This document shows positions 43,538-52,731 of a stretch of 64,000 bases of DNA, in pieces. Numbering within the stretch: the stretch's first letter is position 1; each line of letters begins with the position of its first letter. A program made the translations under genes and the position numbers. Source of the DNA: an uncultured Clostridia bacterium (GTDB lineage: Bacteria > Bacillota > Clostridia > Oscillospirales > Butyricicoccaceae); assembly GCA_910589115.1 (NCBI GenBank), contig CAJUSB010000002.1, positions 18,661 to 82,660 on the forward strand. Reading direction: 5' to 3'. The notes under the pieces are model-generated. The model did no database searches, had not been told where the DNA came from, and worked only from the letters and a program-made list of their open reading frames with translations.

Positions 43538-44638
43538 TTACTTCATGTCAACGATCTGCTGGTACAGCTCTTCATAGCCGCTGGTGTTGGCTGAAATAAC
43601 ATCCTGTACAGCTTCGACCCACGCGGACTTGTCCGGTACGTCAACAACGTTGCAGCCTTCGCTCTTGAGCTGCTCGAGAACCTTGTTCTCCTGCTCCTCG
43701 GAGAGGCTTGCGTTGAATGCCTGTGTATCCTTGCCTGCTTCGTACAGTACCGCGCGCTGTGCGTCGGTCAGCTTCTCCCATGCACTGTCGCAGATAACAA
43801 CCTGGATTGCGCCAAGGGTGTGGCCGTCAAGGATCAGGTTATTTGCAACTTCGGGGAATGCGTTGGACTTGTAGTTTGCAATCGGCTGCTCAGCGCCGTC
43901 AACAACGCCGGTCTGAAGTGCAGAATACAGCTCGCCGAAAGAAACAACCGTCGGGGATGCGCCAAGGCCTTCTACCAGGCCGTTCATAACCGGGTCATTG
44001 GAAACGCGCAGCTTCATGCCTGCGAGATCACCGATGTCCTTTACTTCATTTACGGTGAAGAAATGACGGAAGCCTTCCTCGCCGTAGAAGATGCCGCGCA
44101 GCGGCAGGCCAGCTTCCTGGGGCTCGTTCAGGAACTCAGGCGCCAGGTCAGAGTTCGCGAAATTCCACCAGTGGTCACGGCTTTCAAACGTATAGGGCAG
44201 CGAGAGCAGCATGGACTTTTTGCAGTTATAGCCAGTCAGCGCGAAAGCCGAAATACGAGAAATATCAATCGAAGTCGAACCGCCAACCATCGCATCCAGT
44301 ACATCGTTCTCGGAGCCGAGCACGCCTGCTGCCTGGAGGTCAATGGTGATCGAGCCGCCGGACAGCTCCTCTACCTTTTCCTTAAAGTGGGAACCAGTCT
44401 GCCCAACGATCGTATCCAGCGGGTTTACCTCTGCGTAGACCAGCGTTACCTTGGGGTCGTTGGCTACATCGCCGGTATCAACATTGGAGAGATCCTCCTG
44501 CGCAGTGCTGCCAGTATCGCCGCCCGATGCTGCGCCGTTGTCGCCGCCCGTATTGCCGTTGTCGCCGCCACTGCCGCCGCAGGCGGTCAGGCTCATAATC
44601 ATCAAAGACGCGAGCAAGGCCGAAATAATCTTCTTCAT
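43538..44638 (-). CDS. dctP: TRAP transporter substrate-binding lipoprotein
   Basis: Protein of 366 aa. The signal ends in a lipobox LTAC with Cys20 followed by a Gly/Asn/Asp-rich linker. The DctP domain shows KLRVSNDPVMNGLVEGLGASPT and GVVDGAEQPIANYKSN. It delivers the substrate to DctQM. The start was set at MKKIISALLA with an AAGGAGGAG site; the upstream open frame is not coding. Likely hexuronate-specific by context. Confidence 0.94.
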   Translation of the reverse strand: MKKIISALLASLMIMSLTACGGSGGDNGNTGGDNGAASGGDTGSTAQEDLSNVDTGDVANDPKVTLVYAEVNPLDTIVGQTGSHFKEKVEELSGGSITIDLQAAGVLGSENDVLDAMVGGSTSIDISRISAFALTGYNCKKSMLLSLPYTFESRDHWWNFANSDLAPEFLNEPQEAGLPLRGIFYGEEGFRHFFTVNEVKDIGDLAGMKLRVSNDPVMNGLVEGLGASPTVVSFGELYSALQTGVVDGAEQPIANYKSNAFPEVANNLILDGHTLGAIQVVICDSAWEKLTDAQRAVLYEAGKDTQAFNASLSEEQENKVLEQLKSEGCNVVDVPDKSAWVEAVQDVISANTSGYEELYQQIVDMK

Positions 44639-44746
44639 CTTCTGAAACTCCTCCTTATTACTGATGGCGTCGGGCGCACTCCTTTCCGGCGGCCGCCGCC
44701 TGCCTCTGAATGCAAGAAATGGTTTTTTCTTGCTCCAACTATTGCC

Positions 44747-44775
44747 ATAATACCACACTGGTATGTTAGTGTCAA
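44747..44775 (-). promoter_or_regulatory. TRAP operon promoter with palindromic operator
   Basis: On the minus strand: TTGACA (44770-44775), an exact 17-nt spacer and TATTAT (44747-44752). A perfect inverted repeat ATACCA-GTG-TGGTAT (44750-44764) fills the spacer and overlaps the -10. It resembles the TGGTATACCA half-site pattern of UxuR/ExuR-type GntR regulators, and a GntR/FCD gene lies just upstream. Confidence 0.8.
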
Positions 44776-45050
44776 TCTCTTTATCGTAAAATCTACAATA
44801 AATACAACTTCCTCCAAAATTTTTTATGCAGGTTTTACACGCACCCCCGGAGAAGATGACAAGAATTTTTTGACATCACAATATTTTGATATTCTTCGGC
44901 ACAATTTTCAGCCGGTATCCCTCTGCAATGAATTTTCCCAGACCAATAAAGGTGGATACACGAATTGTACAAACATCCTCGCTGACGATAAAATCCGACA
45001 CATTTATGCACGCCGGGAATCATCCAGCCCACCAATTTCTCTTATAAGTT

Positions 45051-45092
45051 ATAAAAAGGCTGACACCAAATCACGATGCCAGCCCTTTTATT
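45051..45092. terminator. Terminator, probably of the GntR gene
   Basis: AAAAGGCTG/CAGCCCTTTT stem with a long loop and T-runs on both sides, so it may work in both directions. The rest of 44776-45150 is AT-rich and shows no gene. Confidence 0.65.
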
Positions 45093-45154
45093 CGTCCTTG
45101 TTTTTGTCCATACTCTCTTTGGATCTCCACAGTCACACCTTGTGCACCAGCCAG

Positions 45155-45305
45155 CCCGCCCGGCGTGCTGTCCTTTTGGCAGGCCGGGCAGCACGCACAA
45201 ACGGCTATACACGCACCCTTTCCCCGCCGCAGCGGAAAGAAAGCTTTTACTCAATTTTTTCTCGAAAAAATTGCGGGTGCAGGGCAGCGCCCTGCCGCAG
45301 CCCGC
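45155..45305 (-). repeat. Composite intergenic repeat (rearranged hairpin)
   Basis: CCCGGCGTGCTGTCCTTTTG with GGCAGGCCGGGCAGCACG (altered hairpin), CCCTTTCCCCGCCGCAGCGG, AT palindrome CAATTTTTTC-TC-GAAAAAATTG (45252-45273), GTGCAGGGCAGCGCCCTGC. Confidence 0.85.
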
Positions 45306-45340
45306 GCAGGGCGCCTATGCGGAGCCGCCGCACCCCGCAT

Positions 45341-46015
45341 TCACTGCTCCGGAGGCAGGAAATACTGCGGATATTGCCCCCGCAGCGACCGGATGTCGTT
45401 CTCAATCTGACGGAGATGCAGCGTCAATACTTCCTCCAGCCGCTTTTGCTGGCCGCTTTCCAGTGCCCGCAGCACTTCCTGGTGACCCATTATAACAGCC
45501 TCGCTCGCACTCCGCGAACGCAGGCTCAACAGCCTCAGCCGATGATAGTGCGTGCACCCCTGCTGCACCAGCTCCCATCCAAAAAGCTGTCCCGCCTCTT
45601 CAAACAACAAACGGTGGAATGCATCGTCCGATGCATACAAATCATCCGTCCGCCCTTCCAGACCCGCAAGCATTTGACGCTCAATCAGCTCGTTCAGCCC
45701 TTGCAGGCACCCTATGCTCCCACGTGCTGACAACTGCGCTGCTACGCCAAGCTCCAGGCTCTCCCGCACAAACCGCTCCTGCATGACCCGGCCCAGGTCA
45801 ATCAGCGAAACAGCCGTCTCCCGCTGCGGCAAAATGTTTACCAGGCCATCACGCTGCAAACGGATAAACGCTTCCCGCACCGGCGTGCGGCTGACCCCCA
45901 GATGCTCCGCCAGCTCCTGCGCGCGCAATACCTCCCCCGGTTTCAGTGCCAGCGTCATCATCTCCCCGCGCAGCTGCAAATATATCTTGTCCTGGTTGCT
46001 CTCCCCGCGTCTCAT
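45341..46015 (-). CDS. GntR-family regulator with FCD domain
   Basis: Protein of 224 aa. The N-terminal winged helix (LRAQELAEHLGVSRTPVREAFIRLQRDGLV) is followed by an all-helical FCD ligand domain with the metal-binding pattern DDAFHRLLFE and later His residues. This subfamily includes UxuR/ExuR-type repressors of hexuronate genes. Position next to the TRAP operon suggests it controls that operon and itself. The start has a GGGGGAGGTG site. Confidence 0.88.
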   Translation of the reverse strand: MRRGESNQDKIYLQLRGEMMTLALKPGEVLRAQELAEHLGVSRTPVREAFIRLQRDGLVNILPQRETAVSLIDLGRVMQERFVRESLELGVAAQLSARGSIGCLQGLNELIERQMLAGLEGRTDDLYASDDAFHRLLFEEAGQLFGWELVQQGCTHYHRLRLLSLRSRSASEAVIMGHQEVLRALESGQQKRLEEVLTLHLRQIENDIRSLRGQYPQYFLPPEQ

Positions 46016-46057
46016 GCCAACACCTCCCCCTCTGCATTTCACATCGTTGTTACTAAT

Positions 46058-46086
46058 ATGTTACCACAATTTCCCCAAAACTGCAA
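46058..46086 (-). promoter_or_regulatory. Promoter of the GntR gene with possible autoregulatory site
   Basis: On the minus strand: TTGCAG (46081-46086), a 17-nt spacer and TAACAT (46058-46063). The string TGTGGTA just before the -10 is shared with the TRAP promoter. Confidence 0.55.
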
Positions 46087-46172
46087 GGGGAACCCGAATA
46101 AGTTTGTACAGCCCTGCCAAGCATTTTTCTCCTCTTTTGTATTTTCTGCCGCTCCGCTGCGCTATCCTGCCC

Positions 46173-46201
46173 TTGACAACCGCACCCGTATCAGGTACAA
46201 T
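46173..46201 (+). promoter_or_regulatory. Promoter of the degV-type gene
   Basis: TTGACA (46173-46178), a 17-nt spacer and TACAAT (46196-46201), about 60 bases before the start codon. Confidence 0.8.
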
Positions 46202-46263
46202 ATAATAGGAAAAGTGGTTTTGGAAACCGCATTCTACAGTATTCAGGAATTGGAGACACGCTT

Positions 46264-47121
46264 ATGAACATCCTCATCACCTCCGAAAGCAGCTGTGATA
46301 TTCCGGCCCCTCTGCTCCGCCAGCATGGCATCCACACGGTCGCTTTCAGCGTCAATTTCCCAAACCGCACGGTCGCCGACAACAGCATACCGGTTGAAGA
46401 TATTTTTGATTTTTTTAACCGCACGCGCACGATCCCGAAAACCAGCGCGGTGAACCCGGACCAATACACTGCTTTTTGGGATGGGCTGCTTGCGGAGCAG
46501 CCTGACGCGGTCATACTGCATGTTGGTTATTCCTCCGCCTGTTCGTGTTCCTTCCAGAATGCGCGCATTGGCCGGGAGGACTGCAAAGCGCCCGAAAGAA
46601 TCCGGTTAGTGGATTCGCTGAATGTATCCTGCGGGCTTGGCAGTTTGGTATTGAAAGCTGTCCAGCTGCGGGCGCAGCATCCGGACGACGATCTGGAAAC
46701 GCTGGCCCGCCGGGTTGAGGGGTATGTGCCAAAGGCGCGGATGGTTTTTGTGCCTGACCGGCTTGATTTCCTGGCGGCGGGCGGGCGTGTCTCAAATGCT
46801 GCGGCGCTTGGAGCATCCATTTTACGGCTCAAGCCGCGCATTGACATTATTGCGGGGGAGCTGATTGCGGGACGGAAATACAGGGGAAGTATGGCACGCA
46901 TTGTGCCGCACTTACTTGGGGATTTCCTGCAAGGGCGTAATTTTGATTTATCGCAGGCATATTTAATTCATGCTGCGGGCGCGGCGGAAGCGGCGCTCAC
47001 GGCTTTGCGGGAAGGTCTGCGGGCGCATGGTTTTGAGTCCATTCACGAATGGCAGCTCGGGTGTGTCATGACGGTACACGGTGGCCGCGGCGCCGTCGGC
47101 CTCTCCGCGATAGAAAGGTAG
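46264..47121 (+). CDS. DegV family fatty-acid-binding protein
   Basis: Protein of 285 aa, normal for DegV. These proteins bind a fatty acid between two domains; in some species (FakB) they present it to a fatty acid kinase. The opening ILITSESSCDIP and the segments YSSACSCSFQNA and FVPDRLDFLAAGGRVS are family landmarks. No fakA-type kinase is adjacent. It stands alone between its promoter and a strong terminator, divergent from the GntR gene. Confidence 0.9.
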   Translation: MNILITSESSCDIPAPLLRQHGIHTVAFSVNFPNRTVADNSIPVEDIFDFFNRTRTIPKTSAVNPDQYTAFWDGLLAEQPDAVILHVGYSSACSCSFQNARIGREDCKAPERIRLVDSLNVSCGLGSLVLKAVQLRAQHPDDDLETLARRVEGYVPKARMVFVPDRLDFLAAGGRVSNAAALGASILRLKPRIDIIAGELIAGRKYRGSMARIVPHLLGDFLQGRNFDLSQAYLIHAAGAAEAALTALREGLRAHGFESIHEWQLGCVMTVHGGRGAVGLSAIER

Positions 47122-47156
47122 CAAAAAAGCAGGCTTTCCCCAGCCTGCTTTTTTGA
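47122..47156 (+). terminator. Terminator of the degV-type gene
   Basis: AAAAAAGCAGGCT - TTCCCC - AGCCTGCTTTTTT, a perfect stem with a T-run, directly after the stop codon. The A-run lets it serve both strands. Confidence 0.95.
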
Positions 47157-47159
47157 ATT

Positions 47160-47292
47160 GTCTTCCGCAGACAGCGCCAAAGGGCTCTGCCCTCTGGACT
47201 CCCGCCCCTCGCCGGGGAGGCGCCCTCTGCGGGCCGCACCAAAGGGCTACCGCCCTCTGGACTCCCCCTCTCGCCTGCGGGCGGGACGAAGG
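47160..47292. repeat. Composite intergenic repeat
   Basis: Two tandem copies of the AAAGGGCT...GCCCTCTGGACTCCC module and one GCCTGCGGGCGGGACG module. It lies between the degV-type gene and the membrane protein gene. Confidence 0.85.
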
Positions 47293-47326
47293 ATTCTCCC
47301 CTCGTCACTTTCTTCCAGTCATCCAA

Positions 47327-48094
47327 TCAATCCTTCACCTGCGGAATAAACTTTTCCGCAAAGCTCCCTTTCTCACGGTTTTTGGTATAGAAGTAACCGA
47401 TCACAGAAAACACAACCGCCCCGACAAAATTAACCAACAAATCCTTCATGGTATCGATCAACCCGATATCGAGATATCCGCCATACTTTGCCATCCAATC
47501 CTCACCGTTTACGATCAAGCTTTCGATTGGGATATGCTCCACGATATTCAAACCGTCGGGATTGAGAGAAACAGTATTGATAGTTGTTATAAAAAAGTCC
47601 TTTTGCATATCGAACCCAAAGAACCAATCCATAGAAAACTCAAAGAACTCCCACAGCACACCCACGGTCATAGAGAAGCAAAACGCAACGACCGCCAGGA
47701 ACAACGGCGACAATTTCATAGAAAATTTTTCGCTGCGGTTACAGATATCGACCAATGCAAAACCGATTGCCGCCATCAGGAAACCGTTTGTTGTATGCAG
47801 CATGGTATCCCAGCCGGGGTATTTGGTATAGAAGGAGCCAATTTCTCCCTGAATCTCGGCGGCGTAGATGAAAAGGTAAATAATTGCTTCCAATGTAGGC
47901 GGCAAATCAATGCGAAGCCGTTTATCTATGAAAAGCGGCACGCCAAACAGGAACAGGGTCAGGATACAGGTAAAGAGATTTTCGTAATTACCTGTAAAGA
48001 AGGAACGCACCGCGATTGCGGCTACTGAAACGGACAGCACTCCGCGAATCGTCAGGCGACGTTTTTTATTTTCTTTAATTTGAATTTTTTTCAT
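47327..48094 (-). CDS. Integral membrane protein, DUF2238/YjdF-like
   Basis: Protein of 255 aa with a basic N-terminus and about six membrane helices. The segments GWDTMLHTTNGFLMAAIGFALVD and VGVLWEFFEFSMDWFFG resemble the DUF2238 (YjdF) family of unknown function. The coding sequence looks more AT-rich than its neighbours, which could mean recent acquisition. It stands alone. Confidence 0.6.
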   Translation of the reverse strand: MKKIQIKENKKRRLTIRGVLSVSVAAIAVRSFFTGNYENLFTCILTLFLFGVPLFIDKRLRIDLPPTLEAIIYLFIYAAEIQGEIGSFYTKYPGWDTMLHTTNGFLMAAIGFALVDICNRSEKFSMKLSPLFLAVVAFCFSMTVGVLWEFFEFSMDWFFGFDMQKDFFITTINTVSLNPDGLNIVEHIPIESLIVNGEDWMAKYGGYLDIGLIDTMKDLLVNFVGAVVFSVIGYFYTKNREKGSFAEKFIPQVKD

Positions 48095-48152
48095 TTGATA
48101 ATCGCTCTTTTTCAGGATAGTAAAGTTATTTTATGCAAGTGTGGAAAAGAAT

Positions 48153-49448
48153 TTAATTACCTGTTTCATGCTCCCCGGCGGTATCGCGAAGCGGCAAAAC
48201 GGCATTCAGCGCAATACCGGCGATTGCAGCGATTGCAAGCCCGGACAGCTTGACCGGCGTACCCGCGAGCGTGAAGCTGATCCCATCAATACTGTTAAAC
48301 CCGAATGCGCTGACAAGAATGACGGCTGCAATCAGCAGATTACGGGAGCGGGAAAAATCGACCTTGCTTTCTACAAGGTTCCGCAGTCCGACAGCGGAAA
48401 TCATGCCGTACAATACAAAGGAAATGCCGCCAATAATCGCACTTGGCACCGTCTGAATAATTGCCGCAAATTTCGGGCAGAAAGACAGCAAAATAGCAAA
48501 ATACGCTGCAAAGCGGACAACGCGCGGATCATAAACACCAGTCAATGCCAAAACACCGGTGTTTTCGCCATAGGTCGTATTTGCCGGGCCGCCAAACATT
48601 GCGGAAAGGCTGGTTGCAAGACCATCACCCAGCATCGTGCGGTGAAAGCCGGGATTCTCTACATAATTGACGCCGGTCGTTGCGGAAATAGCGCAGATAT
48701 CGCCAATATGTTCCATCATGGTTGCGAGTGCAATCGGCATAATAGTTATCACTGCGGAGAGGTCGAATTTTGCAAAGGATGCAGGATGAATGGCAATACC
48801 AATCAGACGTGCTTCGCGCACTGCGGTGAAATCGACTGCGTGCATCAAAACTGCCGCAGCATAGCTGACAAGAATGGCCAGCAGAATCGGAACCAGCCGG
48901 ATAATCCCCCTTCCCCAGAGATTAAACACCAGCACGGCGGCCAGCGCGATCAGTGCGAGCGGCCAGTTTGTTGCGCAGTTGCTGATCGCACTGGGGGCAA
49001 GAATCAGGCCAATCGAAATAATAATCGGCCCCGTGACAACCGGCGGAAAAAAGCGCATGACCTTTTCTGAACCGAAAAATTTCATCAATGCCGCCATGAC
49101 CAAATAAAGCAGTCCGGCGCATACCACACCGCCGCAGGCATAAGGAAGCATCTCGGTGTTAGGCCGACCGTCCAGCATAGGCGCGACCATCTGATAGCCA
49201 CCTAAAAAGGCAAAGGACGAACCCAAAAAGGCCGGTATTCTTCCGCGCGTCAGGAAATGGAACAGCAGCGTACCCAGCCCCGCCATCAAAAGCGTCGTGC
49301 CAACATCCAGCCCGGTCAGCAGCGGCACGAGCACAGTCGCACCAAACATTGCAAAGGTATGCTGTATGCCGAGCAGGATCATTTTAGGCAGGCCCAGCTC
49401 CATTGCATCGTAAATCCCCCTGTTTTCTAATATGTCTTTCTTCATCAT
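48153..49448 (-). CDS. Uracil/xanthine permease (NCS2 family)
   Basis: Protein of 431 aa with about 14 membrane helices. It likely imports uracil with protons. The N-terminal LGIQHTFAMFGATVLVPLLTG and the central GDGLATSLSAMFGGPANTTYGENTGVLALTG are the NCS2 signatures seen in UraA/PyrP. Xanthine cannot be ruled out. Start at 49448 follows AGAGGGGG; the upstream open frame comes from a repeat. No PyrR attenuator or purine riboswitch was recognised in its leader. Confidence 0.9.
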   Translation of the reverse strand: MMKKDILENRGIYDAMELGLPKMILLGIQHTFAMFGATVLVPLLTGLDVGTTLLMAGLGTLLFHFLTRGRIPAFLGSSFAFLGGYQMVAPMLDGRPNTEMLPYACGGVVCAGLLYLVMAALMKFFGSEKVMRFFPPVVTGPIIISIGLILAPSAISNCATNWPLALIALAAVLVFNLWGRGIIRLVPILLAILVSYAAAVLMHAVDFTAVREARLIGIAIHPASFAKFDLSAVITIMPIALATMMEHIGDICAISATTGVNYVENPGFHRTMLGDGLATSLSAMFGGPANTTYGENTGVLALTGVYDPRVVRFAAYFAILLSFCPKFAAIIQTVPSAIIGGISFVLYGMISAVGLRNLVESKVDFSRSRNLLIAAVILVSAFGFNSIDGISFTLAGTPVKLSGLAIAAIAGIALNAVLPLRDTAGEHETGN

Positions 49449-49517
49449 GGGTTCCCCCTCTTTTTTAATTGTACCAATTCTTACACTCACATTCCGAAAA
49501 AATTGCCGCTGCCGCAC

Positions 49518-49690
49518 CTTCGCCCCGCCATCCTTTTGGCGGGGCGAAGCAGCACAAACGAACGATCATGCACAGCCCCCGTCCCGCCCGCAGGCGAAGG
49601 GCGGGAGTCCAGAGGGACAAGTCCCTCTGGCGCCGTCCGCGTAGGACCGCCGTCCGCGTAGGACCGCTCGCCGCGCAGGCGAACCGAACG
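49518..49690 (-). repeat. Composite intergenic repeat with covarying hairpin
   Basis: Hairpin CTTCGCCCCGCC - ATCCTTTT - GGCGGGGCGAAG (49518-49549), GTCCCGCCCGCAGGCGAAG, CCAGAGGGACAAGTCCCTCTGG and two tandem GTCCGCGTAGGACCGC units. Confidence 0.9.
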
Positions 49691-49704
49691 AGCGGCACCG
49701 CACC

Positions 49705-52041
49705 TCACCCGGCCCGGCCGCTTTCTTGCAGAACGTCCGCAAGCATTTCAAATAGCAGGGGCGCGTCCAGCGGCTTCGCTATGTGGCCGTTCATGCCGCA
49801 TTCGGCAGCCCGCGCACGGTCTTCCTTAAAGGCATTTGCTGTCAGCGCTATGATTGGCGTAGATGCTTTATCCCGCTCCCCACAGGAACGGATCGACCGC
49901 GCCGCCTGATAACCGTCCATGTTCGGCATCTGAATGTCCATGAGAATCAGGTCGTAATAGCCATCTGTCGCCTTTTGCAGCATATCGACACACTCTACCC
50001 CGTCCCGCGCCCGCTCCACCAGAAAGCCGCGGCTGGTCAGCAGTTTATCCGCAATCATCGCGTTAATGTCAATATCCTCCGCCAACAGAATGCGCTTGTT
50101 TTCAAATAAAGCCCGGTCTTGCGCGAAATCCGCTGTTCCGCCGGCTGGGGTGCACCCCAGCCGGTGCGGTAGCCGCACCGTGACCTTTGTCCCCTCGCCC
50201 TGCCGGCTCTCAATTCGGATACTGCCGTGCATCAGCGCAACCAGCTCTTTCACAATCGTAAGCCCCAGCCCTGTGCCCTGTATGCCGCTGGCCGTCGATG
50301 TGCGCTCACGCGAAAACGATTCACAAGCATGTGCCAGGAATTCCTCAGACATGCCAATGCCATTATCCTCTACTACGGTCTCTGTTATACAGGTTTCCGG
50401 CGTTTCGCCAGGCAGCTCACAGCACGAAATTCGCAGACTGCCGCCCTTCGGCGTGTACTTTACCGCATTGCTTACCAGATTCCGAAATACCTGCGAATAA
50501 TGCATCGTATCCAAATATAAATACGGGTGCCGGATATCCGAATGAATTTCACAAGAAAGATTCTTTTCCTTCAGGTCACTGTCAAATATCATGCATAGTT
50601 TCCTGAAATTTTCATTTGCGTCCACAATGGCCTCCTCTATCGTAATCTTATGGTTTTCAATCTGTGACAGCTCCAGGATATTGTCAATCAACTCACAAAG
50701 CTGCCGGGATGAAATATCAATATTTTCCAGATATGCCCGCTGCGTCTCAGCGTCGCTGCTCTCCAGCGCAAGGCCTGTAAAACCCAGAATCGCATTCATT
50801 GGCGTGCGGATATCATGTGACATATTAAACAGAAAAGCGGACTTTGCTTTGTTTGCAGCCTGCGCACGCTCCGCCGCAAGCTCCAATGCCTCATGCTGAC
50901 GTTCCAGCTCCTCCTTTTGTAGCCGGATTTGCTCGCTCATTTCCAGCTTTTCGGTACTTTGCAGCAAACTGTCAACCATGCTGTTAATATGCTCGCTCAG
51001 CTCCCGAAACTCGTGAATGGAATCAATACACACCTTGGTTTTCAGGTTCCCGTCCTTAATCTCCCTGAGCTTTTGATTGACCCGCTGAATCTGGTCAATT
51101 ACAGCGCGCTCCATAGTCCCCGTTACCGCATATACCAGTATCACAGCAATCAGCAGCAGCCCGGCCAAAAGCAGGAATTCACTGCCGAAAACCGCTTTAT
51201 AAAGTCCACGTACCGGTACCGCAAACACAATATAGCTGCCGCCGATCCTGCGGGAAAGGCAGTAGCACCAGACCCCATCTGCCGCTGTCCGGAATGCCTT
51301 GGATGATTCCAGCTGCTCCATCTGAAAGCCAACCTCCGCGATCCCTTTCCCTACCCCCGAAACAGCAGTTGCACCCTCAACCGTTTGCGTGTCCGGGTCA
51401 ACCGCATACAGGTTATAGCCTACCCCCGTCCGCAGCAAAGAGAAAATATAAGACAATTCATTTTTCTCCGTCGCACGGAGTACGTTAGCCGGAGCCATCC
51501 CGATTTGCAGGATGAAGTCACCACTCTGACTCCAAAGCGCAGAATACTGTACCAGCTTCCCCTCTGCTGTGTTGGGCGTAATATCCTGCACCAGTTCCAG
51601 CGACCGATCCGTCAGCAGCGGCTTGAAAAAACCAATCTGCTCGCCTGAATGAACAGAATAGCCGTAATATTCAGGATGCGTACCCGCAACAATTACACCG
51701 TTTTTATCAAATATATGAATCTCATCCACACCCATACCGTCAGCAATCCGTTTTAGCTCCGCAATGTCATCCCGCGCAGCCGGGTTATATTCCAGAATGT
51801 ACGCCAATGTACGGGCATCCCGCAGGCATTGAGCATTATACTCTGCCCGCACCTGTTCCAGCTCCCTTGCGTTTTCCTCCAGGATCTGCTCAACCTGGCT
51901 GAAAATACGCATCGCATTCTCTTGATTTGTCTGATGAATACCGAACGTTTGTATCACCGTCGAAAGTAACAGGATAATCACCACCATCACCAGCGTGATT
52001 GCCCGCATATTTTTTACGACGATGCTTTTTATGGTCTGCAT
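49705..52041 (-). CDS. Hybrid sensor histidine kinase with receiver domain
   Basis: Protein of 778 aa. A membrane helix (about 13-33), an extracellular dCache-like domain (about 40-285, with DEIHIFDKNGVIVAGTHPEYYG), a second helix (about 287-308), HAMP, and a coiled coil come first. HisKA with NMSHDIRTPMN (H409), an HATPase domain (DNGIGM; GTGLGL) and a C-terminal receiver with phospho-acceptor D702 (LILMDIQMPNMDG) follow. No partner regulator or Hpt gene is beside it. The ligand is unknown. Confidence 0.92.
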   Translation of the reverse strand: MQTIKSIVVKNMRAITLVMVVIILLLSTVIQTFGIHQTNQENAMRIFSQVEQILEENARELEQVRAEYNAQCLRDARTLAYILEYNPAARDDIAELKRIADGMGVDEIHIFDKNGVIVAGTHPEYYGYSVHSGEQIGFFKPLLTDRSLELVQDITPNTAEGKLVQYSALWSQSGDFILQIGMAPANVLRATEKNELSYIFSLLRTGVGYNLYAVDPDTQTVEGATAVSGVGKGIAEVGFQMEQLESSKAFRTAADGVWCYCLSRRIGGSYIVFAVPVRGLYKAVFGSEFLLLAGLLLIAVILVYAVTGTMERAVIDQIQRVNQKLREIKDGNLKTKVCIDSIHEFRELSEHINSMVDSLLQSTEKLEMSEQIRLQKEELERQHEALELAAERAQAANKAKSAFLFNMSHDIRTPMNAILGFTGLALESSDAETQRAYLENIDISSRQLCELIDNILELSQIENHKITIEEAIVDANENFRKLCMIFDSDLKEKNLSCEIHSDIRHPYLYLDTMHYSQVFRNLVSNAVKYTPKGGSLRISCCELPGETPETCITETVVEDNGIGMSEEFLAHACESFSRERTSTASGIQGTGLGLTIVKELVALMHGSIRIESRQGEGTKVTVRLPHRLGCTPAGGTADFAQDRALFENKRILLAEDIDINAMIADKLLTSRGFLVERARDGVECVDMLQKATDGYYDLILMDIQMPNMDGYQAARSIRSCGERDKASTPIIALTANAFKEDRARAAECGMNGHIAKPLDAPLLFEMLADVLQESGRAG

Positions 52042-52294
52042 TGCTTCCCCCTTCGTCCGATCTGTTCATGTTTCAGCCCTGCGACACAGGCCCGGCAGCC
52101 CTGGCGCCGGAAAGCATTGCCTTACGTTCACCGCAGGCGTGCCGTTTCCGCCGCAGCACCCTCCCCAAGAATCCGACGCAGACCCTGCAATGGCCTTTAC
52201 AGGGCAGCATGATTCTGGAGGTGTAAAAAACCGTCTTGCAGCCAAAGCATACTAAATATAGTGGTTCTGATAAAACAGCAGGGAATATATTCTT

Positions 52295-52323
52295 ATCGTA
52301 ACACAACTACATGTAAAAAGCAA
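52295..52323 (-). promoter_or_regulatory. Possible promoter of the hybrid kinase gene
   Basis: On the minus strand: TTGCTT (52318-52323), a 17-nt spacer and TACGAT (52295-52300), about 250 bases before the start. The remaining DNA from 52042 to 52380 shows no gene. Confidence 0.45.
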
Positions 52324-52381
52324 GCAGATTGTAAAAATATCGAACAACGGCAAACCATCTGCATCTATCACAGAGGCAGAA

Positions 52382-52440
52382 AAAGAGCCGCCCTGCAAAT
52401 GCAGAACAGCCCTTTCACAAAATACGGCACAGCCGTACTA
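52382..52440 (-). terminator. Two hairpins ending the small membrane-protein transcript
   Basis: On the minus strand TACGGC-TGT-GCCGTA followed by TTTT (52419-52437), then AAAGGGCTG...CTGCATTTGCAG...GGCTCTTT followed by a T-run (52382-52415). Confidence 0.7.
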
Positions 52441-52454
52441 CAGTTTCCATCCTC

Positions 52455-52550
52455 TTACATCAGATAGTTTGCGACACGCATCGCGCTGACGCCCAGCACC
52501 ATACAATAAGCAAGCAGTAAAAAAATGTAATCACGATATGACTTCTTCAT
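52455..52550 (-). CDS. Small membrane peptide, 31 aa, unknown
   Basis: MKKSYRDYIFLL starts the peptide, with one hydrophobic segment (IFLLLAYCMVLGVSAM). The ribosome site AAGAAGGAA is well placed and a terminator follows at once. These signs support translation. No family was recognised. It could be a short toxin-like or regulatory membrane peptide. It is divergent from the AraC gene. Confidence 0.55.
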   Translation of the reverse strand: MKKSYRDYIFLLLAYCMVLGVSAMRVANYLM

Positions 52551-52620
52551 CTGAAATTCCTTCTTTCTGTTATGATAATAATTTTGATCTGTGAAAGGCG
52601 ATTCGCCGTATTTCGTACGG

Positions 52621-52649
52621 TTTACAGCCTTTCTTGTTTCTGGTATAAT
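52621..52649 (+). promoter_or_regulatory. Promoter of the AraC-family gene
   Basis: TTTACA (52621-52626), a 17-nt spacer and TATAAT (52644-52649), about 80 bases before the start. Confidence 0.75.
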
Positions 52650-52731
52650 CATACCGCAGATACACCGCTTTCACAAGCACCATACTGCCATCTTACTATA
52701 ACAATACCGACAAGCCAAAAAGGAGGGAGCC

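Noticed and set aside
43820..45730. A very long (636-codon) plus-strand frame across dctP and its promoter
   Set aside because: It runs antisense through dctP, the TRAP promoter and a composite repeat and has no family similarity.
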